A program made the position numbers and the translations under genes. Source: Levilinea sp. (GTDB lineage Bacteria > Chloroflexota > Anaerolineae > Anaerolineales > Anaerolineaceae). Taken from it: a DNA stretch of 64,000 nt. The stretch covers positions 1 to 64,000 of the forward strand of contig JARKPO010000046.1 of assembly GCA_029975215.1 (NCBI GenBank), in the 5' to 3' direction. Shown here one piece after another: positions 7,431 through 15,297 of this stretch (position 1 is the first letter of the stretch; every line of letters begins with the position of its first letter). The notes below the pieces were generated by a model that worked only from the letters and a program-made list of their open reading frames with translations, was not told where the DNA came from and did not search any database.

Positions 7431-9017
7431 CTACAGCGATAATTCATCCAGGTTGTGAGCCAGCGGCAGCCGGAATTGGAACGAACTGCCCCCCCCAGGT
7501 TTGTTTTCGACCCAAATATTCCCGCCGTGGGCTTCTACCGCCAGGCGGCAAAAAGAAAGCCCCAACCCCACCCCTTTGGGGATGCCGGGGCCGGATTGCA
7601 GCCGGACGAATTTTTCAAAAATCCGTTCACGTGCTTCCGCGGGGATGCCGGGGCCGGAATCTTGCACCCACAGCACCGCCCAATCGCCTTCCAATTTGCC
7701 GCCAACCTGGATCTTGCCGTGCAGCGGGGTGAATTTTACCGCGTTTTCGAGCAGATTGATCAAAACGCGCCGAATCATATCTGGGTCAATCCACAAATTG
7801 GGGAAATCGGGCGGGGCGATGATTTGAATTTGCTGATCTTTACTCTCGGCCCCAGGGGTCACAATCTCCACACAGTCGCGTAGCAGGTCGGCCAGGGGCA
7901 CGTTCTGCTGATTTGAGATGGGCTGGCCGTCTTCCAGGCGGTGGATATCCAGGAGGGAATTGACCAGGCGCTGCATGCGCTCGGTGGAGCGCTTGAGGAT
8001 GGCAAACACGGAGCGGGTTGAGGCGGCTTCATCTGCGCTGGGCAGGAGGGTTTCCAGCATATCAATGGAGCTGATGATGTTGGCCAGGGGTGAGCGCAGG
8101 TCGTGATAGACCATCGAGGTCAGGTCTTCCTGCATGGCAGCCATGCGCTTGCGTTCTGAGATGTCGCGTAGGGTCCACTGCAGCATGATCTCTTCCTGCA
8201 GGGTGACTTTGCGCACATAGACCTGCACGGGCAGGGTTTCGCCGTTCCAGCAGCGCAGAGCGGATTCATACGAGATGGTGCGGGCGGCATCCAACAGCTC
8301 CAGATGGCTGCCGAAGAGATCCCACTGCACAGGATGCACCTCGCCGATGTTGCGGCCCAACAGCCCCACCGAGGGATACCCCAGGGTGTGCAGAGCCTGG
8401 CGGTTGGCCTCCGTGATGACGCCGTTCAGGTCACTGATGAGGATTGAATCAATGGAATCTTCGAACAGTTCATGGTAGCGGCGGGTAGCAATTTCTACTG
8501 AGGTGTACAGGCGGGCGTTATGCACGGCCACGCCAGCCAGGTCGGCGATGGATTGGAGGAGGGCTAGATGTTCTTCGTTGAAGAAACCGGGAACGGAATG
8601 CACCATGGTGAGCACGCCCACCGGCTGATCGCGCACCGTCAGCAGCACGCAGACGGCAGATTTTTCGCCGCCTCGCCCCTGGGTGTCGTCGGGGCGGCGC
8701 AGCCAACGGTCGTCCTGGCGGGTGTTGGTGATCAGCGCAGGTTGGCGGTTGCGCAGCACCCAGCCCGCCAGACCCTGGTCGAGGGTGGCCTGCAGTTGGC
8801 GGGTGGTATCGGGGATGTATTGCTGGTTGTAAATGATCGCCGCATCCAGGGGTTTGAGCTGTGCGTCGAGGATAATGAGGGTGGCGCGCTCGGCCCCCAC
8901 GCTGTCAACGCTCAAGGTTAAGACGCGCTGCAGCAGGGTGGGAAGATCCAACATGCTGGAAAGTTCGCGGCTTACATGATAGAGCAGTTCCAGAGAGGAG
9001 CGTGAGGGATCGTTCAT
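7431..9017 (-). CDS. GAF-PAS sensor histidine kinase
   Basis: Predicted cytoplasmic sensor kinase of 528 residues with no membrane segment. Order: GAF domain (about 10-180), PAS domain (about 190-295), dimerisation/phosphoacceptor domain with the H-box VYHDLRSPLANI (His near 303), then the HATPase domain with N-box NLLENAVKF, G1 DSGPGIP and G2 GVGLGLSF. All catalytic boxes are intact. The ATG at 9017 is chosen for its GGAGAG site; the frame is open further upstream but overlaps the preceding gene. It follows the acetyltransferase-like gene by 19 nt, so the two are probably co-transcribed. No partner response regulator is adjacent; the nearest is at 14590-15132. Confidence 0.9.
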   Translation of the reverse strand: MNDPSRSSLELLYHVSRELSSMLDLPTLLQRVLTLSVDSVGAERATLIILDAQLKPLDAAIIYNQQYIPDTTRQLQATLDQGLAGWVLRNRQPALITNTRQDDRWLRRPDDTQGRGGEKSAVCVLLTVRDQPVGVLTMVHSVPGFFNEEHLALLQSIADLAGVAVHNARLYTSVEIATRRYHELFEDSIDSILISDLNGVITEANRQALHTLGYPSVGLLGRNIGEVHPVQWDLFGSHLELLDAARTISYESALRCWNGETLPVQVYVRKVTLQEEIMLQWTLRDISERKRMAAMQEDLTSMVYHDLRSPLANIISSIDMLETLLPSADEAASTRSVFAILKRSTERMQRLVNSLLDIHRLEDGQPISNQQNVPLADLLRDCVEIVTPGAESKDQQIQIIAPPDFPNLWIDPDMIRRVLINLLENAVKFTPLHGKIQVGGKLEGDWAVLWVQDSGPGIPAEARERIFEKFVRLQSGPGIPKGVGLGLSFCRLAVEAHGGNIWVENKPGGGSSFQFRLPLAHNLDELSL

Positions 9018-9036
9018 GGGTCTCTCCACGAGGGCC

Positions 9037-9825
9037 TTATGATTGGGGAGGCGCATCTGCACAGGCCAAACACTCAGCCCGGCCGCACAGCAGCGCGGTT
9101 GGGTCCTGGCGCATCCATTCTGCCAGGCGGGTGAGCATGGGCTGCATGGGCACGGCCAGGATCTGCGCGCTGCCCAGGGGCAGGCTGCGTACCAGGTCTT
9201 GCAGGGGTTCGGCAGCGGCTTTAAACCCGGCGGAGCACACGGGCACGTTTGCACATTCGCGCACGCCGAAGCGGGTGAGGGCCCAACGCACAAAATGCCG
9301 CCGCCCGGCCATGCGCTCAGCCAGGTGGATGCTGAAATTGGCGGTGTGGTCCACGCCCATCAGCAGCACCCAGCCTTCCTGATCGGCCAGCATCTGCACG
9401 GGAGCCAACGGGTCGCGCAGGGTTTGAGCGTTGAGGGCCGAATCTACCTGCAGACCAGCGAAGGACAGCAAAGGATGATCGGAGCGGCGGCTGACGGGGT
9501 GGCGGCGCAGGGTTTCGGCCAACGCGCCCAGGTTCTCATCCGCGGGCATATCCGCGTTGAAATATTCGGCGGCGGCGTTTTGCTCGCGGCCGCTGCCGTA
9601 GATCAGGCCGTTGTGGGCCGGACCGTCTTCGGGAATGACCTGGGTGCGCAGGGTGAAGGTGGGGGTCATGACCCCAGAAAAAGATCCGGACAGCGCACCG
9701 AGCACGGTTTCCGCGCCGCCGCGGATTTCACCGAGGGCGGAAAGATCCGCATGTACCAGTACGGGCCGTTGGGCAGGGATGGGCAGCGATTTGAGGGTGG
9801 AGAAGATATCGCGAAAGGTGATCAT
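9037..9825 (-). CDS. AAC(3)-family N-acetyltransferase-like protein
   Basis: Member of the Antibiotic_NAT (aminoglycoside 3-N-acetyltransferase, YokD-like) family, 262 residues. Family features seen are VLVHADLSALG near the N-terminus, the GGAETVLGAL helix, TPTFT, HPLLSFA and the LLMGVDHTANFSIHLAER segment with the conserved His. The family uses acetyl-CoA, but many chromosomal members are not antibiotic-resistance enzymes and the substrate is unknown here. The ATG at 9825 is preferred (AAGGA site); the frame continues upstream to 9939 from a GTG. A TATAAT on the reverse strand (9944-9949) could be its -10. It precedes the histidine kinase by 19 nt. Confidence 0.8.
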   Translation of the reverse strand: MITFRDIFSTLKSLPIPAQRPVLVHADLSALGEIRGGAETVLGALSGSFSGVMTPTFTLRTQVIPEDGPAHNGLIYGSGREQNAAAEYFNADMPADENLGALAETLRRHPVSRRSDHPLLSFAGLQVDSALNAQTLRDPLAPVQMLADQEGWVLLMGVDHTANFSIHLAERMAGRRHFVRWALTRFGVRECANVPVCSAGFKAAAEPLQDLVRSLPLGSAQILAVPMQPMLTRLAEWMRQDPTALLCGRAECLACADAPPQS

Positions 9826-10022
9826 CTCGTTCCTTGCAGGTGGCGTGGACTTAAGGCGGCGGGCATACCAGACCGGCACGCATCTCTGAGATTGGGCTGC
9901 CCGAAGAATCGCTCTCCCCCGGACAGACGGCATGCACACGAATATTATACGTCAAAAACCCCGTGGCTGCCGAACGTACCGGGCAGCCCAGCAGCTCGGC
10001 TGGCTGCGCGGGGTCGGGAGGG

Positions 10023-10742
10023 TCAGCCGCCGCTGGGCGATGGAGCGCAGCGCGGAATTTGACCGGCGTTCTGGGGTCCGTTGAGCGGGCGGCCCAAATA
10101 GGGCGAGGGGTCCAGGGTGTTGTGGATATTCAGCTCGTTCAGGAACTGCCCCTGCCCGTCGTCGCGCACGATGGAAAAATGCAGATGCACGCCGGTGGGG
10201 GCGTTGGGCGTGCCGGAATAGTTGCCCTGGCGGCCGAGGAGGGTGCCTGGTTCCACATAAACTTCGCGCGTGCCGGGGGGGAAGGCCGGATCAATCAGCG
10301 AGTTACCGGCGGGGTCGGCCAGATGGGTGTAATACAGCCAGATCTGCCGCCCGGGCTGCAGGGGGTCCGAGGGGATGCGCAAGATGAGGCTGGATTTCCA
10401 TTCGGGCAGGCGGGTAAGGTAGCCCGCGTAAGCAGCGTACACGGGCGTATCCCCCGGGTTTCCGCCGCCGAAGATGTCAATGCCGGAGTGGCGGTGGCCG
10501 GGGCGAAAGGAATCATCCCACAAGAAGCCGATCAACCCTTCGGTAGGCATTTGAAAAGGCGACCCTGGGCAGATTTCACCCGCAGGCGTACGCCAGTCGG
10601 GGTGATCCTGGGGACTGCGGATCCAGGCGATGACCTGGGCGGTGCGGCCGCGGTTTTCGCGGTGGTTGTAATACCCATAGGCTGCGGCGGCAAGCCCCAG
10701 CAAGACGCCGGCAACTAAAACCCAAATGAGCGGTCGTTTCAT
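10023..10742 (-). CDS. M23-family (LytM-like) metallopeptidase, membrane-anchored
   Basis: Predicted zinc endopeptidase acting on cell-wall peptides outside the cell. The 239-residue protein begins with one hydrophobic segment (about 5-24), a signal anchor. The LytM-type ligands are all visible: His85 and Asp89 in HSGID, His140 in YYTHL, and His186/His188 in GVHLHF. The zinc site therefore looks complete. It is a single-domain protein without LysM or SH3 modules. It lies 68 nt downstream of the large sensor gene on the same strand, and its own promoter is not evident. Confidence 0.85.
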   Translation of the reverse strand: MKRPLIWVLVAGVLLGLAAAAYGYYNHRENRGRTAQVIAWIRSPQDHPDWRTPAGEICPGSPFQMPTEGLIGFLWDDSFRPGHRHSGIDIFGGGNPGDTPVYAAYAGYLTRLPEWKSSLILRIPSDPLQPGRQIWLYYTHLADPAGNSLIDPAFPPGTREVYVEPGTLLGRQGNYSGTPNAPTGVHLHFSIVRDDGQGQFLNELNIHNTLDPSPYLGRPLNGPQNAGQIPRCAPSPSGG

Positions 10743-10810
10743 GGGCGCAATTATACCGCCAAAGGCCGGCAGCCCTCTGGCGGCGTGAAGGGTATTGAGC
10801 CAGCGGCTGC

Positions 10811-13800
10811 TTACGGCGCGAGGAGATAGGGATCTTCGGGCTGCTGCAAAGCCTGGTTGGCGGCGAGGCGCACTTTTTCAATGAGTTCATTGATCCGCTC
10901 GCCGTGTTCGGGGTAAGCGGCCAGGCCAAAGCCTACCTGAATGCTGTTGAAATCCATATCTTTATAATGTTTCCGCAGGCTGCTGAAGCCTTTATGCAGC
11001 GATTCGGTACGGCGGACGCAGTCGCTCAGGGGGGCATCCGACAGGATGATGAGAAATTCATCCGCAGAGTAGCGGCAGACGATGTCGCTGGTGCGCACAT
11101 TGCTTTGCAGATAGCCTGCCAGGGTTTGTACCCAATGGTCTTTTTTAGCAGCAGGCACGGCGTGTAAGCCCAGATGCAGCATCACCAACCCGATGGGCGA
11201 TTTTTTGCGGATCGCTCGGTGCAGATCGCGCTGCAAGGTGGCCTCGATATAATAACGGTTGTATAAGCCGGTGAGCGGGTCGCGGATGGATTGGGCTTGC
11301 AGTGATTCGCTCAGGCGCAAATTGGCCAGGGCCAACGCCACGCGTTCTGAAACCATGGTGGCCAGCTGCTGGGTGCGCTGCAGCCCCTCCATGTTGCGGC
11401 TGCCCTCCAGGTAAAACAGACCCTGGGTTTCGCCCTGAGCCACCAGCGGGGTGCACAGGGCGGTGATAGGGCTATTTTCGGCAATGTGTCGGCAGGAAAG
11501 GCTGTTATGTTCCGGCTCGCTCAGGTGGGCACGCCCGCGCCGCAGCGCCCAGCAGCGGTCAGGATCAAAGACCAGTTCGCTGTGCAAAGGGGCGCTCCAC
11601 TGCAAGGTGGATTCCACATAGCGGCGGGAGGCGTTGGACATGTACAGGCCGCCCGCCATGCCGGGGAAGATACGCGGCACGGTGGAGCTGACCACGTCGT
11701 AAACCTCAGATACATTCAGACAGCCCTGCAGCAGGTCGCCCAACTCATTCAGCAAATTGGCATCGTTGTTGCGGCTTTCCAATTCCAGTACAGTGCGGCG
11801 CAGTTCTTCGTTTAAGCCGCGCAGCTCCGTTTGCGCGCGGTAACTATCGGAAATATCGCGCACCGAGGCGATGTAACCGGTGGGCCTGCCCTCTGAATCG
11901 GTCAGACGGGCGATGTGTGCCTGGCCCGAAAACAGGCTGCCGTCCTTTCGCAGCAATTGACCGGTGAAGGTGACCACGGGGTGCTCTTCGCTCAGGGCTT
12001 GCAGGTCTTGCTGCATGCGTTCTCGGTCCGATTCGGCCACACGCAGGATTGCGGAAGTGCCCAACATCTCTTCAGGAGAATCATATCCGTACAGCCGCAG
12101 AGTCTGCTCGGACACATAATTGTAGCAGCCGTCCACATCCATGGTGCTGATGGAATCGGGCAGGGTTTGCACCAGAGCGCGGTACTGCGCCTCGGAGCGC
12201 CGCAGGGATTCTTCGGCCTGTATGCGGATGTGCAGGTTGGTGAAAATGCTGGCGATCAGACGCAGCATGTGCATGGTCTGGTCGTCCCAGGGACGGGGGG
12301 CTTGTTCCAGATTGAGGCCCAGGAACCCAACCATTTGATCGGAGGGACCCAGGGCGATGGCCAAAATGGACTGCACCCCTTGCGCCTGCCAGGTAGCTTT
12401 TTCGGAGCTGGCCTCGGGGGGCAAATTCTCCAACCGGTCCACCGATAAAATCCCTTCGCTGCGCAGCTCTTTCATAGCCCAGGGGAATGTATCCAGACTC
12501 AGTCCAACCAATCTGTCGCGGCACGGCTGGACCCCAGCTGCCAGCCATTCCTGAACGTCCTGAATGGCGTCACCACCGGGGGTAAAGGTGACCCAATAGC
12601 AGCGTTCCACATTCGCAAAACGGCCGGTGGCTTCCAGAGCAAATTGGACCTGGTCATTGAGGTTGTGAGTGCTCACATTGATGAAACGGGTGGTGATGTG
12701 GCTGATGAGGGCTTCCAGCTCGAGCCGCTTTTGCAACTGCTGGCGGGCTTCCACCTGTTCGGTAATATCGCTGACCACTGCGTCTAACCGCAGCCGCCCG
12801 TCGGCCATTACCTGCGCAGTCTGGCTGTCGCGTACCCAGGTGATGCTGCCGTCATCGTTCAGCAGACGGAATTCCATTGTGGATTTTTTCCGTTGGCCGG
12901 CGTTCAGTTCAGCAAAGCGCTGGAAGACCCAATCGCGGTCGTCGGGGTGGATGCGCGGGCGGATGATGCGCGAGTCGGCGCGCAGGGCTTCGTAATCAAC
13001 CCCTGTGATGGTCTCAATCACTGGCGACAGGTAGCGGTAAACCAGCCGTCTATCTTTGTCCACCGTCCCTGACCAGAGGGCGTCGTTTACCGAAGCCATC
13101 ATCTGATGCAGGTCATAGCGAGCCTGCTCCAATTCTTCCTGGGCTTGCTTCCGTTCTGTCAAATCCTCGGCAATGGACAGGGCGCCGGTGGGGTTAGGGT
13201 ACACCCACACCTGATAATAACGCTGGTTAAGCCAGCCTTCGGTGGTTTGGGCAGCGCCGGTGTGAATGGCTTCTTCAATGGCTTTGAAGAAGATCGAGTT
13301 CTGCACTTCCTGTGCGTAGACCAGCAGACTCCTGCCGGTCAGCAAGACGGGGCTCAAGCCGAAGAGGCGAGTGAAGGCATCGTTGCAGTATTGCACATGG
13401 AAATGATCGTCCACCGCCAAAACGGGGGTCTGAATACTTTCCAACAGCAGGCGGTTATGTTCCTGGGCGCGCCGCAGTTCTGCGTCGGCCCGCTGGCGCT
13501 GGAGGGCATTGATGAGCATGTCGCCTAACATGCGCAGCATGCTGATATCGGCGTCGTCCCATTCCTTGGGCTTGCTGACGTTGGAGAAGCCCACATAACC
13601 GCTGAGGGTATTCTTGAAGGCCACCGGCAGCAGCAAAATGGAGGTCAATTGGTCGGTATCCCAATATTGGCGTTCTCCATCGGCTTCGGGGGGTAGGTCT
13701 CGAAGATTGGGGACATATACCGGTTCAAACCGGTGCAGGGTTTCCATGCTCCACTTCAGGTCTTTCAGCGGTTGACCCATGAAGATATTCTGCATGGGCT

Positions 13801-14593
13801 GAATACCTGGGGCGCACCACTCATACACCTTGATGATTTCGATGCAGTCTTCATCGAACAAATCCAGGTAGCAGCGGTCCACGCCGGCAAATTCACCCAC
13901 GGCCTGAAGGGCTGTGTCAATTTGGGCGTCTATCTGGTCGTGGCTGGCGTTGATAAACTGTGTGGAGAGCTGGCTGATGAGAGATTCAACCGCCAGGCGG
14001 TGGCGCAGGCTTTCTTCCACCTGTTTGCGCTCGGTGATGTCAAATTGGGCAGTTTGAATGGCAGGCTGACCGTCATATTCGCCCAACACGGCCAGAGATG
14101 CCACCCAGCGGGTGCGCCCATCTTTGGTGCGCAGGCGAATTTCATCCAGCCGGGGGACGTCTTGGCCGTTCATGCGCGCTTCGGCGTTTTTGGCCACTCG
14201 TGCGCGGTCTTCGGGATGGACATTGGCGCGTACTTCGTCAGGGGTGAGGGCGCGCAGTTCTTCTAACGTGTAGCCGCTGTTTTGCACCGCCGCCGGGTTA
14301 GCATACACCACCCGCCGGTTTTGGAAGATGTACAGCTCTTGCAGTGAATTTTCCACCAGATTACGGTAGGCCTTTTCTGTGCGCCGCCGTTCGCTGACAT
14401 CCCGCACCATAATCAGCAGCACGGGCTGTTCGCCCAGGCTGTCTTTTTGGATGGTGACTTCAGCATAGAAGATTTCGCCGGAAGCGCGCAAATTGGGAGC
14501 CTCGACCATGGTATGGTTGGTGGCTTCAATTTCTTTCATCAACCGGTCAAAGTCCTGAAAGGCTTCCGGTGGGGCTAATTGACCCGCAGTCAT
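10811..14593 (-). CDS. Large multi-PAS/GAF sensor with degenerate GGDEF domain
   Basis: A 1260-residue cytoplasmic sensor. Order: C-terminal half of a PAS domain (1-75), PAS (76-195), GAF (about 200-375), PAS (about 385-495), PAS (about 500-625), GAF (about 635-810), PAS (about 815-930), GAF (about 945-1090) and GGDEF (about 1095-1260). The GGDEF signature reads SADEF and the usual metal-binding Asp block (LDxDxFK) reads LHLGLHA, so diguanylate cyclase activity is unlikely. The start is odd: the protein opens in the middle of a PAS domain whose first half ends the upstream response regulator, with ATG and TGA overlapping at 14590-14593 inside a perfect inverted repeat. It is either a frameshifted fusion or a translationally coupled pair. 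Confidence 0.88.
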   Translation of the reverse strand: MTAGQLAPPEAFQDFDRLMKEIEATNHTMVEAPNLRASGEIFYAEVTIQKDSLGEQPVLLIMVRDVSERRRTEKAYRNLVENSLQELYIFQNRRVVYANPAAVQNSGYTLEELRALTPDEVRANVHPEDRARVAKNAEARMNGQDVPRLDEIRLRTKDGRTRWVASLAVLGEYDGQPAIQTAQFDITERKQVEESLRHRLAVESLISQLSTQFINASHDQIDAQIDTALQAVGEFAGVDRCYLDLFDEDCIEIIKVYEWCAPGIQPMQNIFMGQPLKDLKWSMETLHRFEPVYVPNLRDLPPEADGERQYWDTDQLTSILLLPVAFKNTLSGYVGFSNVSKPKEWDDADISMLRMLGDMLINALQRQRADAELRRAQEHNRLLLESIQTPVLAVDDHFHVQYCNDAFTRLFGLSPVLLTGRSLLVYAQEVQNSIFFKAIEEAIHTGAAQTTEGWLNQRYYQVWVYPNPTGALSIAEDLTERKQAQEELEQARYDLHQMMASVNDALWSGTVDKDRRLVYRYLSPVIETITGVDYEALRADSRIIRPRIHPDDRDWVFQRFAELNAGQRKKSTMEFRLLNDDGSITWVRDSQTAQVMADGRLRLDAVVSDITEQVEARQQLQKRLELEALISHITTRFINVSTHNLNDQVQFALEATGRFANVERCYWVTFTPGGDAIQDVQEWLAAGVQPCRDRLVGLSLDTFPWAMKELRSEGILSVDRLENLPPEASSEKATWQAQGVQSILAIALGPSDQMVGFLGLNLEQAPRPWDDQTMHMLRLIASIFTNLHIRIQAEESLRRSEAQYRALVQTLPDSISTMDVDGCYNYVSEQTLRLYGYDSPEEMLGTSAILRVAESDRERMQQDLQALSEEHPVVTFTGQLLRKDGSLFSGQAHIARLTDSEGRPTGYIASVRDISDSYRAQTELRGLNEELRRTVLELESRNNDANLLNELGDLLQGCLNVSEVYDVVSSTVPRIFPGMAGGLYMSNASRRYVESTLQWSAPLHSELVFDPDRCWALRRGRAHLSEPEHNSLSCRHIAENSPITALCTPLVAQGETQGLFYLEGSRNMEGLQRTQQLATMVSERVALALANLRLSESLQAQSIRDPLTGLYNRYYIEATLQRDLHRAIRKKSPIGLVMLHLGLHAVPAAKKDHWVQTLAGYLQSNVRTSDIVCRYSADEFLIILSDAPLSDCVRRTESLHKGFSSLRKHYKDMDFNSIQVGFGLAAYPEHGERINELIEKVRLAANQALQQPEDPYLLAP

Positions 14594-14601
14594 TTGCGGG
14601 T
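14582..14601. repeat. Inverted repeat at the response regulator/sensor junction
   Basis: ACCCGCA (14582-14588) and TGCGGGT (14595-14601) form a perfect 7-bp stem with a 6-nt loop. The loop holds the overlapping stop and start codons that divide one PAS domain between two reading frames. Confidence 0.8.
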
Positions 14602-15132
14602 GTAGCCGTACATGCGGCAGGCACTTTCGTTGGCATCCAACACGTGCCCATCCAGGGTTTCCACCAAAATGGCATCGCGGATGCCGTTGAAGATGTTTTG
14701 GTAGCGCGCTTCGGTTTCACGGACGCGTTTTTCCCAGCGTTGGCGTTCGATGGCATGGCGCAGGGAGCGCATGAGCAGGTCGGCGTTGAGCTTACCTTTG
14801 ATCAGATAATCCTGCGCGCCGTTTTGCACCGCCTGGAGGGCCAATTCGCTGCTGTCTACCCCGCTGAGCACCACCACCGGCGCGTGAGGCGCCGCCTGGC
14901 GCATTTTGATGAAAGTATCCAGCCCTTCGCTGTCCGGCAAATTCAGGTCCAGCAGCACCAGATCCACGCTGTGCGTATTCACCTGCTGCATGCCGCCTGC
15001 CAGGGTGTCGGCATGCAGAATCTCAACACGGCTGTCGCCCAATTGGGTCAGCATCTCGTAAATCAGGTGAAAATCAATCAGATTGTCTTCAACCAGCAAA
15101 ATGATGGTGGTTTGAGACGTGGGAGTGGTCAT
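14590..15132 (-). CDS. Response regulator with truncated C-terminal PAS domain
   Basis: The receiver domain (1-125) has the acidic pair Glu15/Asp16, phospho-acceptor Asp62 (LLDLNLPD), Ser90 and Lys112, so it looks functional. A coiled linker follows, then the first half of a PAS domain (about 136-180) that stops abruptly after MYGYTRK. The other half of that PAS domain opens the next frame. A natural full-length product would be a receiver-PAS-GAF-GGDEF fusion of about 1440 residues. The ATG at 15132 has a CGGAG site and a good promoter (15190-15218). Partner kinase unknown. Confidence 0.88.
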   Translation of the reverse strand: MTTPTSQTTIILLVEDNLIDFHLIYEMLTQLGDSRVEILHADTLAGGMQQVNTHSVDLVLLDLNLPDSEGLDTFIKMRQAAPHAPVVVLSGVDSSELALQAVQNGAQDYLIKGKLNADLLMRSLRHAIERQRWEKRVRETEARYQNIFNGIRDAILVETLDGHVLDANESACRMYGYTRK

Positions 15133-15189
15133 GACGCTCCGTTTTGGACCGCTGAGCGGCCGTGGCGGGGTTGATACACGGTTTTCATC

Positions 15190-15218
15190 ATACTATATCA
15201 TAATACTTATATTGCCAA
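15190..15218 (-). promoter_or_regulatory. Promoter of the response regulator/sensor genes
   Basis: Read on the reverse strand: TTGGCA (plus-strand 15213-15218), 17-bp spacer, TAGTAT (15190-15195). It lies about 57 bp before the ATG at 15132. Confidence 0.6.
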
Positions 15219-15251
15219 ATTGCAGCGCACAAGGTTGATTTTTTGAGCACA

Positions 15252-15260
15252 TGATACAAT
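15252..15260 (+). promoter_or_regulatory. Extended -10 promoter of the glycosyltransferase gene
   Basis: TGATACAAT is a TGn-extended -10 with no good -35 at 17 bp. The predicted start, near 15267, argues for translation from GTG 15298 and not from the upstream TTG/ATG. Confidence 0.5.
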
Positions 15261-15297
15261 TTTGATGCCTGGATCCCCCTATGTTGAAAGGTCGGCT

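Noticed and set aside
9037-9825. Aminoglycoside resistance gene
   Set aside because: The fold is AAC(3)-like, but family membership alone does not show resistance and the context is a signalling gene; called only as family member.
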